Shown here one piece after another: positions 1-8,170 of a stretch of 33,500 nucleotides of DNA. The position numbers and the translations under genes were made by a program. The notes below the pieces were generated by a model. The model searched no databases. It was not told the origin of the DNA and was given only the letters and a program-made list of their open reading frames with translations. Position 1 is the stretch's first letter. Each line of letters opens with the position of its first letter. The stretch is taken from assembly GCA_017463185.1 (NCBI GenBank), contig JAFTPS010000002.1:1-33500 (forward strand), read 5' to 3'. Source of the stretch: Alphaproteobacteria bacterium (lineage in GTDB: Bacteria > Pseudomonadota > Alphaproteobacteria > Rs-D84).

Positions 1-25
1 ACATACGAATCAGTGTGCGCTTCAT
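1..25 (-). CDS. 5' end of an exported-protein gene (partial)
   Basis: Only the first eight codons (MKRTLIRM) lie inside the window; the gene runs off the left edge. The start is supported by an AAGGAGAG ribosome binding site about 5 bases upstream and by the upstream 205 bp being almost identical to the region before the cysteine-rich exported-protein gene ending at 16417. By analogy I infer another exported protein: the visible residues (Lys-Arg then hydrophobic) fit the start of a signal peptide, but eight residues cannot prove it. Confidence 0.6.
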
Positions 26-100
26 GTGATTACTCTCCTTTTCCTTAGAATTCTGGGGGACCGTGGGAAAACGGTCCTTTGGATTCGGCATAAAATCCAA

Positions 101-130
101 TTGACAAAGCCCCGATTTCCGCGGTAAAAT
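101..130 (+). promoter_or_regulatory. Consensus sigma-70-type promoter of the putative sRNA, copy 1
   Basis: TTGACA at 101-106, an 18-base spacer, and TAAAAT at 125-130, read rightward. Both hexamers are kept in the second copy. The reverse complement of the -10 region (ATATATTTTA) could serve as a divergent -10 for the leftward gene. Confidence 0.6.
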
Positions 131-136
131 ATATGT

Positions 137-225
137 GAATAGATGCCGAAAATAATGGACCGTTTGGATTCGGCATAAAAAAATCCCAGCAAACCCAGAC
201 TGAGTACGCCACGCGGCGTTTTTTT
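137..225 (+). ncRNA. Putative small RNA, copy 1
   Basis: The predicted transcript starts about 7 bases after the -10 at 125-130 and ends at a hairpin ACGCC-ACGC-GGCGT followed by seven T (206-225). Its 5' half forms an 8-bp stem ATGCCGAA/TTCGGCAT (144-176) enclosing a loop with GGACCG. No ORF with a ribosome binding site fits this strand. In the second copy the terminator loop changes (ACGC to ATAC) while the stem is kept. I recognise no known sRNA family. Confidence 0.5.
206..225 (+). terminator. Rho-independent terminator of the putative sRNA
   Basis: A 5-bp GC-rich stem ACGCC/GGCGT with a 4-base loop and a run of seven T on the + strand only; the other strand has no U tract, so it is directional. 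Confidence 0.65.
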
Positions 226-242
226 ATTGTAAAAAACAACAT

Positions 243-360
243 AAATTCTCACCGCCCAAGGCAGTGGACATTATTTGATTCTATTTTACTGGATTGCCAC
301 GCTACGCTCGCAATGATAAAGAAAACATAATGACTAATGATACCCCACCACTATTCACTA
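243..360. repeat. Composite intergenic repeat, locus 1
   Basis: It contains the segment ending TACTGGATTGCC, the palindrome ATTGCCACGC..GCTCGCAAT (293-314), then degenerate ACTAATG and CCACTATTCACTA units up to the bamE terminator. Related mosaics occur at 8041-8140, 8340-8440, 9470-9740, 24961-25130, 25975-26040 and 31960-32165. No gene is seen here. Confidence 0.7.
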
Positions 361-386
361 AAAAATGCGCCGATGGCGCATTTTTT
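361..386. terminator. Terminator after bamE (bidirectional)
   Basis: The hairpin TGCGCC-GAT-GGCGCA is flanked by A5 and T6, so it can act on both strands. It overlaps the bamE stop codon. Nearly the same hairpin follows the genes at 8465 and 25158. Confidence 0.8.
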
Positions 387-837
387 ACTGTCCCAGACCC
401 GCTGGGGTAAAACGACCAATATTATTAAACAGTTCCTCTATCGCGTTCAGTTCAATTGCCGCCGGAATTTCGGTTTCACCGTCTGCGATTTCCACATCTG
501 GTAAATCGGCATCGTGTAAAACCTGGGTTTTAATCACTCTGGTGCCATTTACCCACGCCAATAAAACCGTTTCGTCAGTAAATGTTGGTGCCAATGGGCC
601 ACGATAATTTTCATCCGCACCATAATAAATCCAAACTTCATCACCATAAATGGTCTTGACCTGGGGCGCACCAATTTTTTCAACCAGCGCATTTGTTGTT
701 TTTATATCAGCAACCTGCCCAGCCAAGTCATCGGGAAAAACATATCCCCGATGCTTGGTCTGGAAAGTACACGAACACAATACAACCAAACCCAGAATCA
801 AACTTAGATATTTGAACTTTAAACCTTGAACTTTCAT
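385..837 (-). CDS. bamE: BamE-like outer membrane assembly lipoprotein
   Basis: This 150-residue protein matches the SmpA/OmlA (BamE) family. BamE is a small lipoprotein of the BAM complex that inserts beta-barrel proteins into the outer membrane. The N-terminus is a lipoprotein signal with Cys23 as the likely lipidated residue (LCSC). The core holds the family pattern of a short helix pair (TTNALVEKIGAPQ) followed by GDEVWIYYG, and the C-terminus ends in an ELFNNIGRF segment typical of alphaproteobacterial members. I chose the ATG at 837 because GGAGAAGG precedes it and the upstream extension lacks a site. The start lies one base past the nifJ stop, so the two are probably co-transcribed and translationally coupled. 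The pairing with nifJ has no obvious functional logic. Confidence 0.82.
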   Translation of the reverse strand: MKVQGLKFKYLSLILGLVVLCSCTFQTKHRGYVFPDDLAGQVADIKTTNALVEKIGAPQVKTIYGDEVWIYYGADENYRGPLAPTFTDETVLLAWVNGTRVIKTQVLHDADLPDVEIADGETEIPAAIELNAIEELFNNIGRFTPAGLGQ

Positions 838-838
838 A

Positions 839-3800
839 TTAGCCTTCTCCGTTTTCCTTGGTGACAGGGGCGTTTTGCATTGCAAAGTGCGCGATATGCT
901 TTTTCAGTTCGCTCTTATAACGGTTGCTGGACTTTGCCTGGGCGACCAAGTTATCAAAGTTTGGATTTGCCGCACGTGCCGCACCGAAACGCGATTCGGT
1001 TTTCAGAAAATCTTCCAATGGCAATGGATTATCAACCGACGAATCCATAGTCAGCGGATTATGCCCATCGGCAATTAAACGCGGATCAAAGCGATACAAT
1101 GGCCACGCCCCGGTCTGGACCGCCTGGGTTTGATGTTCCGGTCCATTTTGCAGTGCGAACCCATGTGCGATACACGGCGCATACGCCAGAATAATGGACG
1201 GACCGTCAAATGATTCCGCTTCACGAAAAGCACGAATCGCCTGGGCCTGGTTTGCGCCCATTGCAATTTGTGCAACATACGCGCCACTCATCATCGCAAT
1301 CATACCCAAATCTTTTTTGGCGTGTTCCTTGCCCCCGATTGCAAATTTCATACTAGCACCAAACGGCGTTGATTTAGACTGTTGCCCACCAGTGTTGGAA
1401 TAACCCTCGGTATCCAAAACCAGAATATTTACATTTTCACCACTGTGCAGAATATGGTCAACACCACCATAGCCAATATCATACGCCCAACCATCGCCAC
1501 CGATAATCCAAACGGATTTTCCAACGACTTCGCCAATTAAACTTTCGGCCAGGCGCGCACGTGGCCCAGTAATTTGCGCCAGTTTTGCACGCAATTCGGT
1601 TTCCAGTGCACGTTGCGCAGAAATATTCTTTTCATCAAATATCCGCTCTACCCCGTCAATCCCCAGTTCAAACAACAGACCCTTTAACATGTGGCGCTTT
1701 TGATTTATCGCCAAACGCATTCCCAGGCCATATTCGGCGTTATCTTCAAACAATGAATTAGACCAAGCAGGTCCGCGACCCGCCGCGTCCTTGGTCCACG
1801 GCGTTGTAGGCAAATTCGCCCCATAAATGGACGAACATCCCGTTGCATTCGCAACAACCATTCTGTCACCAAACAGATGGGACAACATTTTTACATACGG
1901 CGTTTCACCGCAACCCGCACACGCCCCCGGGAATTCAAAGTAATGTGGCAACAGTTCCACATGCTTTGGAATATTCAGGTTTAATTTTTCGCGGTCCATA
2001 TCAGGAATTTCCAAGGCCGCATTAAACGCAGACTGATTATCCGCCATCACATCGGCGGCATTTTTCAGACTTAACGCCTTGACCGGGCAATTTTTCACAC
2101 AAATATTGCACCCCGTACAATCGGCCGGTGAAATATTTAATGTAAAGTACATATCCGGCCCCAATTCTGGTGTCTTCATAGGTACAACAATCACACCCTT
2201 AGCACGGGCAGCCGCGGCCTGTTCTTCGGTCATAGCCTTGATACGAATCGCAGCATGCGGACACAGCATAGAGCATTTGCCACACTGCAAACATTTTTCC
2301 AAATCAACGGTCGCAACACGGTCAGAAATAGCACGCTTTTCATATTTTGATGTCCCAACCGGATATTGCCCGCCACCAAATTCGCCATCAACACGGAAAC
2401 GCGACACAGGAATCGCATCCCCACGCTGGGCCGCCATTTCACCCAACGTTCCCGCGATATGAGCCGGGGCATCCTGTGTCATTGCCGGAACAAAATCGGG
2501 CGCAAAATTGGATACAGACGACGGCATATCATAGTGTTGCAGGTATTCGGACGCTTTATCCACCGCGGCCCAGTTGGCCTCTACCACATCCATGCCCTTC
2601 TTTTTATATGTTTTTTCAATGGCAACCTTAGCACTGGCGGCGGCCACAGCCGGGTCAATAACCCGCGTCAGGTTAAAGAAATTCAACATAATAAATGTGT
2701 TGATACGATTCCCCAACCCCAATTCCGCCGCCGCGCGATTCGCATCCAAGAAATATACATTCGCACGCATACGAATCAAATGTTCCTGGGTGTCACGTGG
2801 CAGATTAGCAAATGCGACATCCGGTGCCATTGATGTATTTATCATAACCGTACCGCCCGCACGCAGACCACGGAATACATCAAAACGCTGGGCAATCATA
2901 AAGTTTGAAACACTGATAAAATCGGCAACTTCCACCAAATATTGACTTTTAATCGGAGCATCAGAAAATCTGATATGCGACGCAGTCAATCCACCCGACT
3001 TCTTGGAATCATATACCGCATATGATTGTGGATACAAATCAGAATTTTCCCCAACAATCTTTACAATATTTTTTACCGCACCAACGGTACCATCACTGCC
3101 GATACCGTACAGAATCGCGGTTTTAAAGTTTGGATCTTCAACAGCAAAGGCAGGGTCTGTTTTTAATGACAAACCACTTAAATCATCATCAATTCCAACG
3201 GTAAAGTTATGATGCAAAGTCCCACGCATCAGATTTTCATAAATAGCCTTGACATCGCGTGGTTTAAATTCCTTGGACCCCAGGCCATAGCGTCCACCAA
3301 ATACCGCCGCCATATCCCCAACAACGGATTTTACATCCTGATACAACGGTTCACCAATACTGCCCGGCTCCTTGGTACGGTCCAGAACCGCAATACGCTT
3401 TACAGATTTTGGCAACGCATTTCGGAACGCATCCACCGGGAACGGCCGATACAAGTGCACTTTTAATAACCCCAATCCACTTGGCAAATGTGGCAAAGTT
3501 TCTTCAATGGTGTCAACCGCACTGCCCATTGCAACAATAACATTTTCGGCGTTTTCATCACCAACATAGTCCACCAGGTTATATTTACGCCCGGTCAATT
3601 CTGCGAATTTATCCATCATATCCTGGACAATTGCGGGCGTATTGGCATAAAGCGGGTTTGCGGCCTCGCGTCCCTGGAAATAGACATCTGGGTTTTGTGC
3701 GGTACCACGAATCGTTGGTTTGTCCGGTGTCATACCACGGGCACGATTAGCCAACACCAAATCATCCGGCAACATTTCTTGTAATACCGCGTCATCAATC

Positions 3801-4348
3801 CGCATCAGGCGCGATTCTTCGTGGCTGGTACGGAATCCGTCAAAGAAGTGCAAAAACGGCACACGGCTGCGCAAAGTTGCCGCATGTGCAATTGCAGCCA
3901 TATCATGCGCCTGTTGCACATTATGCGAAGATAACATCGCAAACCCGGTTGAACGCACCGACATAACATCACTGTGGTCGCCAAAGATTGATAACGCATG
4001 TGTTGCCAGCGCACGCGCCGCCACATGCATAACAAACGGTGTCTGTTCGCCCGCGATTTTATACATATTCGGAATCATCAGCAGCAACCCCTGGGACGCG
4101 GTAAATGTGGTGGCCAAGCTGCCCATCTGCAACGCACCATGCATAGCACCCGCCGCGCCTGCCTCGGACTGCATTTCAATAATCTGTGGGATTGCGCCCC
4201 AAATATTTTTCTTGTGCTGGAACGACCATTCATCCGCCAATTCACCCATAGTACTGCTGGGGGTAATCGGATAAATTGCCGCAAAATCCACACATCTGTA
4301 CGCGACGTCAGCCGCCGCCCAGTTTCCATCAACAATCAATTTAGACAT
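839..4348 (-). CDS. nifJ: Pyruvate:ferredoxin (flavodoxin) oxidoreductase
   Basis: A 1169-residue single-chain PFOR, the usual full length for the family. It oxidatively decarboxylates pyruvate to acetyl-CoA and CO2, passing electrons to ferredoxin or flavodoxin in the cytoplasm. Visible in order: the N-terminal domain with YPITPSSTMGELADEW, two 4Fe-4S motifs (CLQCGKC near residue 685 and CTGCNIC near 742), the CAGCGE cysteines near 807, and the thiamine-diphosphate motif GDGWAYDIGYGG near 948 followed by EGYSNTGGQQS. All expected cluster ligands are present. The start is the ATG at 4348, preceded by GGAAG; a 22-codon upstream extension has no such site. A promoter lies at 4386-4414 and bamE follows at once. 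In an alphaproteobacterium this points to anaerobic pyruvate metabolism in place of, or beside, pyruvate dehydrogenase. Confidence 0.97.
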   Translation of the reverse strand: MSKLIVDGNWAAADVAYRCVDFAAIYPITPSSTMGELADEWSFQHKKNIWGAIPQIIEMQSEAGAAGAMHGALQMGSLATTFTASQGLLLMIPNMYKIAGEQTPFVMHVAARALATHALSIFGDHSDVMSVRSTGFAMLSSHNVQQAHDMAAIAHAATLRSRVPFLHFFDGFRTSHEESRLMRIDDAVLQEMLPDDLVLANRARGMTPDKPTIRGTAQNPDVYFQGREAANPLYANTPAIVQDMMDKFAELTGRKYNLVDYVGDENAENVIVAMGSAVDTIEETLPHLPSGLGLLKVHLYRPFPVDAFRNALPKSVKRIAVLDRTKEPGSIGEPLYQDVKSVVGDMAAVFGGRYGLGSKEFKPRDVKAIYENLMRGTLHHNFTVGIDDDLSGLSLKTDPAFAVEDPNFKTAILYGIGSDGTVGAVKNIVKIVGENSDLYPQSYAVYDSKKSGGLTASHIRFSDAPIKSQYLVEVADFISVSNFMIAQRFDVFRGLRAGGTVMINTSMAPDVAFANLPRDTQEHLIRMRANVYFLDANRAAAELGLGNRINTFIMLNFFNLTRVIDPAVAAASAKVAIEKTYKKKGMDVVEANWAAVDKASEYLQHYDMPSSVSNFAPDFVPAMTQDAPAHIAGTLGEMAAQRGDAIPVSRFRVDGEFGGGQYPVGTSKYEKRAISDRVATVDLEKCLQCGKCSMLCPHAAIRIKAMTEEQAAAARAKGVIVVPMKTPELGPDMYFTLNISPADCTGCNICVKNCPVKALSLKNAADVMADNQSAFNAALEIPDMDREKLNLNIPKHVELLPHYFEFPGACAGCGETPYVKMLSHLFGDRMVVANATGCSSIYGANLPTTPWTKDAAGRGPAWSNSLFEDNAEYGLGMRLAINQKRHMLKGLLFELGIDGVERIFDEKNISAQRALETELRAKLAQITGPRARLAESLIGEVVGKSVWIIGGDGWAYDIGYGGVDHILHSGENVNILVLDTEGYSNTGGQQSKSTPFGASMKFAIGGKEHAKKDLGMIAMMSGAYVAQIAMGANQAQAIRAFREAESFDGPSIILAYAPCIAHGFALQNGPEHQTQAVQTGAWPLYRFDPRLIADGHNPLTMDSSVDNPLPLEDFLKTESRFGAARAANPNFDNLVAQAKSSNRYKSELKKHIAHFAMQNAPVTKENGEG

Positions 4349-4385
4349 AATATTACTTCCTTTACCTATTTTGGACATTGGGTAA

Positions 4386-4414
4386 ATGATACCCCCAAAA
4401 AAGATACAAGGCAA
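4386..4414 (-). promoter_or_regulatory. Promoter of nifJ-bamE
   Basis: Read leftward: TTGCCT (4409-4414), a 17-base spacer and TATCAT (4386-4391), about 38 bases before the nifJ start. Both hexamers are close to the sigma-70 consensus. Confidence 0.55.
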
Positions 4415-4454
4415 GATTTATCAACCATCAAAACGGCTGATATTTAATTCTTTT

Positions 4455-5378
4455 TTATCGCGAAAACATCCGTTCAATTGCCTGAAACGCGGCGATTTGT
4501 TCCCGCATAAAGGCGATTTTATCGGAATTATTATTGATACTTTTCTGATTTTGCGGATTTGCACGTAAATCATCGGACGCTTTGATAAATCGTTTCAGCA
4601 CAACCGCCAGAATTCTGTACTTCATAATCTCGCGCAGATTATCATTTTTAATACCGGGCATAGAATACAATGCGCTATTATGCAACTGACAATAGGTTTC
4701 ATAAACGCGCTTGAAAATTCCCAATTCTATTTGCAGTGGCGCAAAAATATCACGATAAATAAACTGATAATTTGCCTCTGCAAAGTCAATAAATGACAAC
4801 TTGCGTGTTTCCGGGTCATACAAAACATTACCCGAATTCAAATCACAGTGCGACCACGCCAAACGCGTTTCATATTCAAAATCACCAATTTCATCACGCA
4901 AACGCGCCATTTGGCGGACCTCGTTCTTGGTGAACCAAGAAGACATCTTATTTTCCACAAAATTGTCCAATCGTTTAAATTTAATATCATCTGCAATTTT
5001 ATGAATTTCAGTATCTTTAATTGGACGTAATTCATTCATATCCACCAAAAACGCTGCGATTCCGTCTGTAATTTCATATTTTTCACGACGCGATAAAGTA
5101 CGATATAAAGCTGCGGTCAACGGGAAACCTGGTGCTCGCTCTTCCAGCAATTGATATTCATCATCCTTGATAAAATGCATCCGTGGAATATTGTATCGTG
5201 GATTGCCCACGGCCCAAATCTCATCAATAACGGCCTTGGTCCGGTACTGTTTTTCCAACCATTTTTCACAGGTATCCACCCCAAATGTCGGCAATGGCCG
5301 CTTCATCACAAAGCCCGGCCCAAAATCCGCGATATAGGTCTCTCGTCCGTGAATAAGATTTTTTATCTTGTCTGCCAT
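4455..5378 (-). CDS. Aminoglycoside/choline-kinase-fold phosphotransferase
   Basis: A protein of about 307 residues with the hallmarks of the APH/choline-kinase fold: an N-lobe with VMKRP, a catalytic loop WSHCDLNSGNVLYD (H-x-D with a downstream Asn), and the metal-binding LSFIDFAEA. The C-terminal third is helical and charged. Such enzymes phosphorylate a small hydroxyl or amino substrate, such as choline, a sugar or an aminoglycoside, with ATP or GTP; the sequence does not show which. I chose the ATG at 5378 (MADK) over one three codons earlier because AGGA sits 8 bases before it. It follows the gene at 5395 by 16 bases in the same direction, suggesting an operon. No resistance role is implied. 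Confidence 0.75.
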   Translation of the reverse strand: MADKIKNLIHGRETYIADFGPGFVMKRPLPTFGVDTCEKWLEKQYRTKAVIDEIWAVGNPRYNIPRMHFIKDDEYQLLEERAPGFPLTAALYRTLSRREKYEITDGIAAFLVDMNELRPIKDTEIHKIADDIKFKRLDNFVENKMSSWFTKNEVRQMARLRDEIGDFEYETRLAWSHCDLNSGNVLYDPETRKLSFIDFAEANYQFIYRDIFAPLQIELGIFKRVYETYCQLHNSALYSMPGIKNDNLREIMKYRILAVVLKRFIKASDDLRANPQNQKSINNNSDKIAFMREQIAAFQAIERMFSR

Positions 5379-5394
5379 TACTGTCATCCTATAT

Positions 5395-6447
5395 TTAACG
5401 ATTTCTTATGCCTAATTTCATACAGATTTGTTGACCGCATGTTTTAAAATAATTGAAATCAAAATTATCATCCGGGTCACAAATCAATTTTGGGATTGCA
5501 GGGATTGGCTTGCCGGCAAGCATGGCTCGCGTTCCCTCCAACAACGCATTCCGTTCCGTGGCAAACAATATCCGCCCATTTTCCGTCAATGTATGTTCAT
5601 CCCTTAGGTCACCACTCAGACCGACCTGACTATGTTCCTTGGTCAAATCTTCTTTTATTCTGCTTGTAATCATTATATTGCCAAATTTCGGACCAAAAAA
5701 TGCAGGTCTGAAATTATGTGAAGTGGTCCGCATATGATAGCTAAGTTCATTGTAATAGTTTATTTGTTCATCAGATGCGCTGGCAAAAGATAATGCAGAA
5801 AATTTACATTGTTCCAATGGGGCAAATGGCGCATGATTTATTACGAATATACTTTTTTGTATTTCATACATATCTTGCAAACTATACGTAAAATTATTAG
5901 ATTCTTGGTGCAGATATTTTTCTATCATTCGCAACACATATGTACCATGACAATGTGTAAAAATTATCATATTTCTGAAATTTTCCCGTATTTTCTTGGT
6001 ACTTTGTATTTGGTGGCTGGCCCCAAGCAAACGCGGCATAAATGCAAAATTAATAACATCATATATATAATTTGGATATGTGTTGCTTAGCGGATAAGAC
6101 AGATTCATATATGTTATATCCGCCATTGTTAAACCATTATTACTGTAATCAAACAGGCTTTTGGTGTCACGAAATTCGCGAAACAGATTCAAACGGTCCA
6201 AACCACTATTGCGGTCACGCAATTTATAACATGCCGAATATATATCCAGACCGCCTTTGATACCATTTAAATATAATGTTTTTGCAATAGTAATACAATA
6301 ATTACGCGCCCATTCCGGCGTATCAGTATTTTCACCACCTAATACCAATATACACGGACGGGATAAATCCATGCCGGTCACGTAATCCATTTTGTTTGGA
6401 TTATTAAGTGGTATTTTTACAAAATGTGTCTTACTAATATCTTTCAT
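5395..6447 (-). CDS. Unknown protein, possible alpha/beta-hydrolase fold
   Basis: I do not recognise this 350-residue protein with confidence. An N-terminal strand-like segment (CILVLGGENTD) and a central FTHCHGTYVLRMIEKYL resemble the first strand and the nucleophile elbow of alpha/beta hydrolases, where F-x-G-H-S-x-G would be expected; here the nucleophile position would be Cys. A later VINHAPFAP could be another core strand. No signal peptide or membrane segment is evident, so it is probably cytoplasmic. The start at 6447 is chosen because the promoter at 6454-6481 would begin transcription at this ATG; an extension to 6465 would lie inside the -10 element. It is followed by the phosphotransferase-like gene in the same direction. 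Confidence 0.5.
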   Translation of the reverse strand: MKDISKTHFVKIPLNNPNKMDYVTGMDLSRPCILVLGGENTDTPEWARNYCITIAKTLYLNGIKGGLDIYSACYKLRDRNSGLDRLNLFREFRDTKSLFDYSNNGLTMADITYMNLSYPLSNTYPNYIYDVINFAFMPRLLGASHQIQSTKKIRENFRNMIIFTHCHGTYVLRMIEKYLHQESNNFTYSLQDMYEIQKSIFVINHAPFAPLEQCKFSALSFASASDEQINYYNELSYHMRTTSHNFRPAFFGPKFGNIMITSRIKEDLTKEHSQVGLSGDLRDEHTLTENGRILFATERNALLEGTRAMLAGKPIPAIPKLICDPDDNFDFNYFKTCGQQICMKLGIRNR

Positions 6448-6453
6448 ACTGAA

Positions 6454-6481
6454 AATATAGTACAAATATACAAAATGTCAA
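6454..6481 (-). promoter_or_regulatory. Promoter giving a leaderless transcript
   Basis: Read leftward: a perfect TTGACA (6476-6481), a 16-base spacer and TATATT (6454-6459). Only 6 bases separate the -10 from the ATG at 6447, so the first transcribed base is predicted to be the A of the start codon. Confidence 0.65.
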
Positions 6482-6519
6482 CATTTAGTTCAATTTTTTA
6501 TCTCGGGGGAAAAATCGTG

Positions 6520-6548
6520 TTGAACACGCGTCTGATTTGTTTTATGGT
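6520..6548 (+). promoter_or_regulatory. Promoter of the S41 peptidase gene
   Basis: TTGAAC (6520-6525), a 17-base spacer and TATGGT (6543-6548), divergent from the promoter at 6454-6481 and about 28 bases before the ATG. Confidence 0.45.
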
Positions 6549-6576
6549 TTAAATCGTCCATACTAAGAGGAAAGTT

Positions 6577-7971
6577 ATGTTGAAAAAACTGCTGATATTA
6601 TTTGCAATTACATTACCAATGGTGGCCGATGCTGCACCCAAAAACAAAAAAAAGGAAGAACCTATTGTTCATTTAACAGACGAACAAATATACGAAGAGT
6701 TGAAAAAACTGGCACTAATATTTGAAACGGCTCGTGACAATTTCGTAGAAGAAGCCGACGAAAAAAAGATGCTAGAAGCCGCAATGAACGGAATGCTGGG
6801 GGCATTGGACCCACATTCATCATACCTGTCGGCTGATGACTTCAAGGAATTTAGCGATAAATCCCACGGCGAATTTGGCGGCCTGGGGATTCAAATTACC
6901 AGCGATCGTGGTGCTGTGCGCGTAATATCCCCAATTGACGACACACCCGCAGACAAAGCGGGAATCAAAGCGGGGGACTATATCACGCACATTGACGAAT
7001 AACCTGTGTTTGACCTGACCCTGAACCAAGCGGTCAAAAAAATGAAGGGGCGTCCCGGCACCAAAGTAAAACTGACCATTATGACCGAGGATGGCGAACA
7101 AAAAAATCTGACCCTGAAACGCGCAATTATCAAGGTAAAATCCGTCAAGTTTGAGGAAAAATCCCTGGCATCCGCCGACCCAGACGACAAAGACGCACCA
7201 AAGGTTGGCTATGTCCGCATATCTGATTTTGGCGCAACCACCGCCCGTGATTTAAAAGATGCGCTGGAAAAACTGGAAAAGAAAAATGTTGTTGGCTATG
7301 TTGTTGACGTTCGCAATAACCCAGGTGGCTATTTAACCGCCGCGATAGAGGTATCAGACGCATTCCTGGATGGTGGCGAAATTGTTTCAACACGCGGCAA
7401 AGAAAAAACTGATATTGAACGCACATATGCCAAACCTGGTGATTTGGTCAATGGCAAACCTGTTGTCGTTTTAATAAATCACGGTTCTGCATCAGCATCA
7501 GAAATTGTTGCCGGCGCATTACAGGATAACGGCCGCGCATTGGTTATGGGTTCCCAATCGTTTGGCAAAGGCAGCGTCCAACAGCAAAAACCACTGGGCG
7601 ATGGCACCGCAATCCATATCACAATTGCGCGCTATTATACACCATCGGGTCGCTCTATCCAGAACGAAGGTATTACCCCCGATGTAGAAGTATTGCATAG
7701 TAAAATAGAGGTTTTAGAAAAACGTGAAAGTATGTATTCTGAGGCATCATTCAAAAACTCGCTAAAAAATGATCAATCTAAAAAGAAAGATGATAAAAAA
7801 TCATCCAAATCTGACAATGAAGATGACACAGAAGAAAAAGATGAACTGACCGACGAAGAAAAAGACGCTTTGGATTATCAATTGCAACGTGCAATGGATA
7901 TGGTAATTGCGATGGAAAAATTACAATCCCGCGCGAATATGACCCCAACAGATGTTATCAACAACGAATAA
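6577..7971 (+). pseudogene. ctpA: C-terminal processing peptidase (S41, CtpA/Prc family) with in-frame TAA
   Basis: The reading frame encodes a 464-codon exported S41 serine protease, which trims or degrades periplasmic proteins from their C-termini. It has a signal peptide (MLKKLLILFA..ADAA), a PDZ domain (residues about 90-170) and a catalytic domain with the Ser of GSASASE (codon 306) and the Lys of SFGKGSVQ (codon 331); their 25-residue spacing is normal for the family. A Lys/Asp/Glu-rich segment precedes the C-terminus. A single TAA at 7000-7002 (codon 142) interrupts the PDZ domain, between HIDE and PVFDLTL, where relatives read straight through. The frame is otherwise intact, with no other damage. 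It is thus a recent nonsense mutation, an assembly error, or a read-through case. The start follows AGAGG by 6 bases. Confidence 0.85.
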
Positions 7972-7996
7972 AAAATCCCGCAATGCGGGATTTTTT
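7970..7996. terminator. Terminator after ctpA
   Basis: The hairpin ATCCCGCA/TGCGGGAT is flanked by A6 and T6, directly after the stop codon; usable on both strands. Confidence 0.85.
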
Positions 7997-8040
7997 ATTC
8001 AAAGTTCAATTATGGAATACATAAAACACCATCATACCGG

Positions 8041-8140
8041 CGTTCAGGCCACGGAATGATAATAATGAAAAATACTAATAACTAATGACCAATGACTAAT
8101 AACTTTTATGCCACTACCCACTAACCACTTACACAAGCCA
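8041..8140. repeat. Composite intergenic repeat, locus 2
   Basis: Degenerate units ACTAATAACTAATGACCAATG run into CCACTACCCACTAACCACTTACAC. As at the other loci, the array ends at a terminator-like hairpin, but no leftward gene follows; a GC-rich segment does. Confidence 0.6.
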
Positions 8141-8142
8141 TT

Positions 8143-8170
8143 AAAAAATCGCTCCGACGGGGCGATTTTT
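8143..8170. terminator. Terminator-like hairpin without an adjacent gene
   Basis: AAAAAATCGC paired with GCGATTTTT around a short GC-rich loop. It may be the remnant of a lost leftward gene's terminator. Confidence 0.5.

Larger units (their letters stand above)
26..235. repeat. Duplicated upstream cassette, copy 1
   Basis: This stretch is about 96% identical by eye to 16418-16628 (roughly seven differences plus a T-run length change). Both copies end exactly at the ribosome binding site of a leftward exported-protein gene, while the coding sequences beyond differ. Inside are a GGACCG..CGGTCC hairpin (53-78), two copies of TTTGGATTCGGCATAAAA, and a rightward promoter with a rightward terminator. 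I see no terminal inverted repeats or target duplication, so duplication or gene conversion is as likely as mobility. Confidence 0.85.

Noticed and set aside
26..235. MITE or other transposable element
   Set aside because: No terminal inverted repeats or target-site duplication can be seen, and both copies abut a start codon in the same orientation.
22..252. Leftward 76-codon frame through the cassette, also open in copy 2 (16401-16712)
   Set aside because: It overlaps the ribosome binding site and start of the real gene and contains a predicted promoter and terminator. Conservation between copies is at the nucleotide level, and the downstream starts differ.
4455..5378. Antibiotic-resistance aminoglycoside phosphotransferase
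   Set aside because: Only the general fold motifs are visible. The context is chromosomal with no mobile element, and many APH-fold enzymes act on unrelated metabolites.
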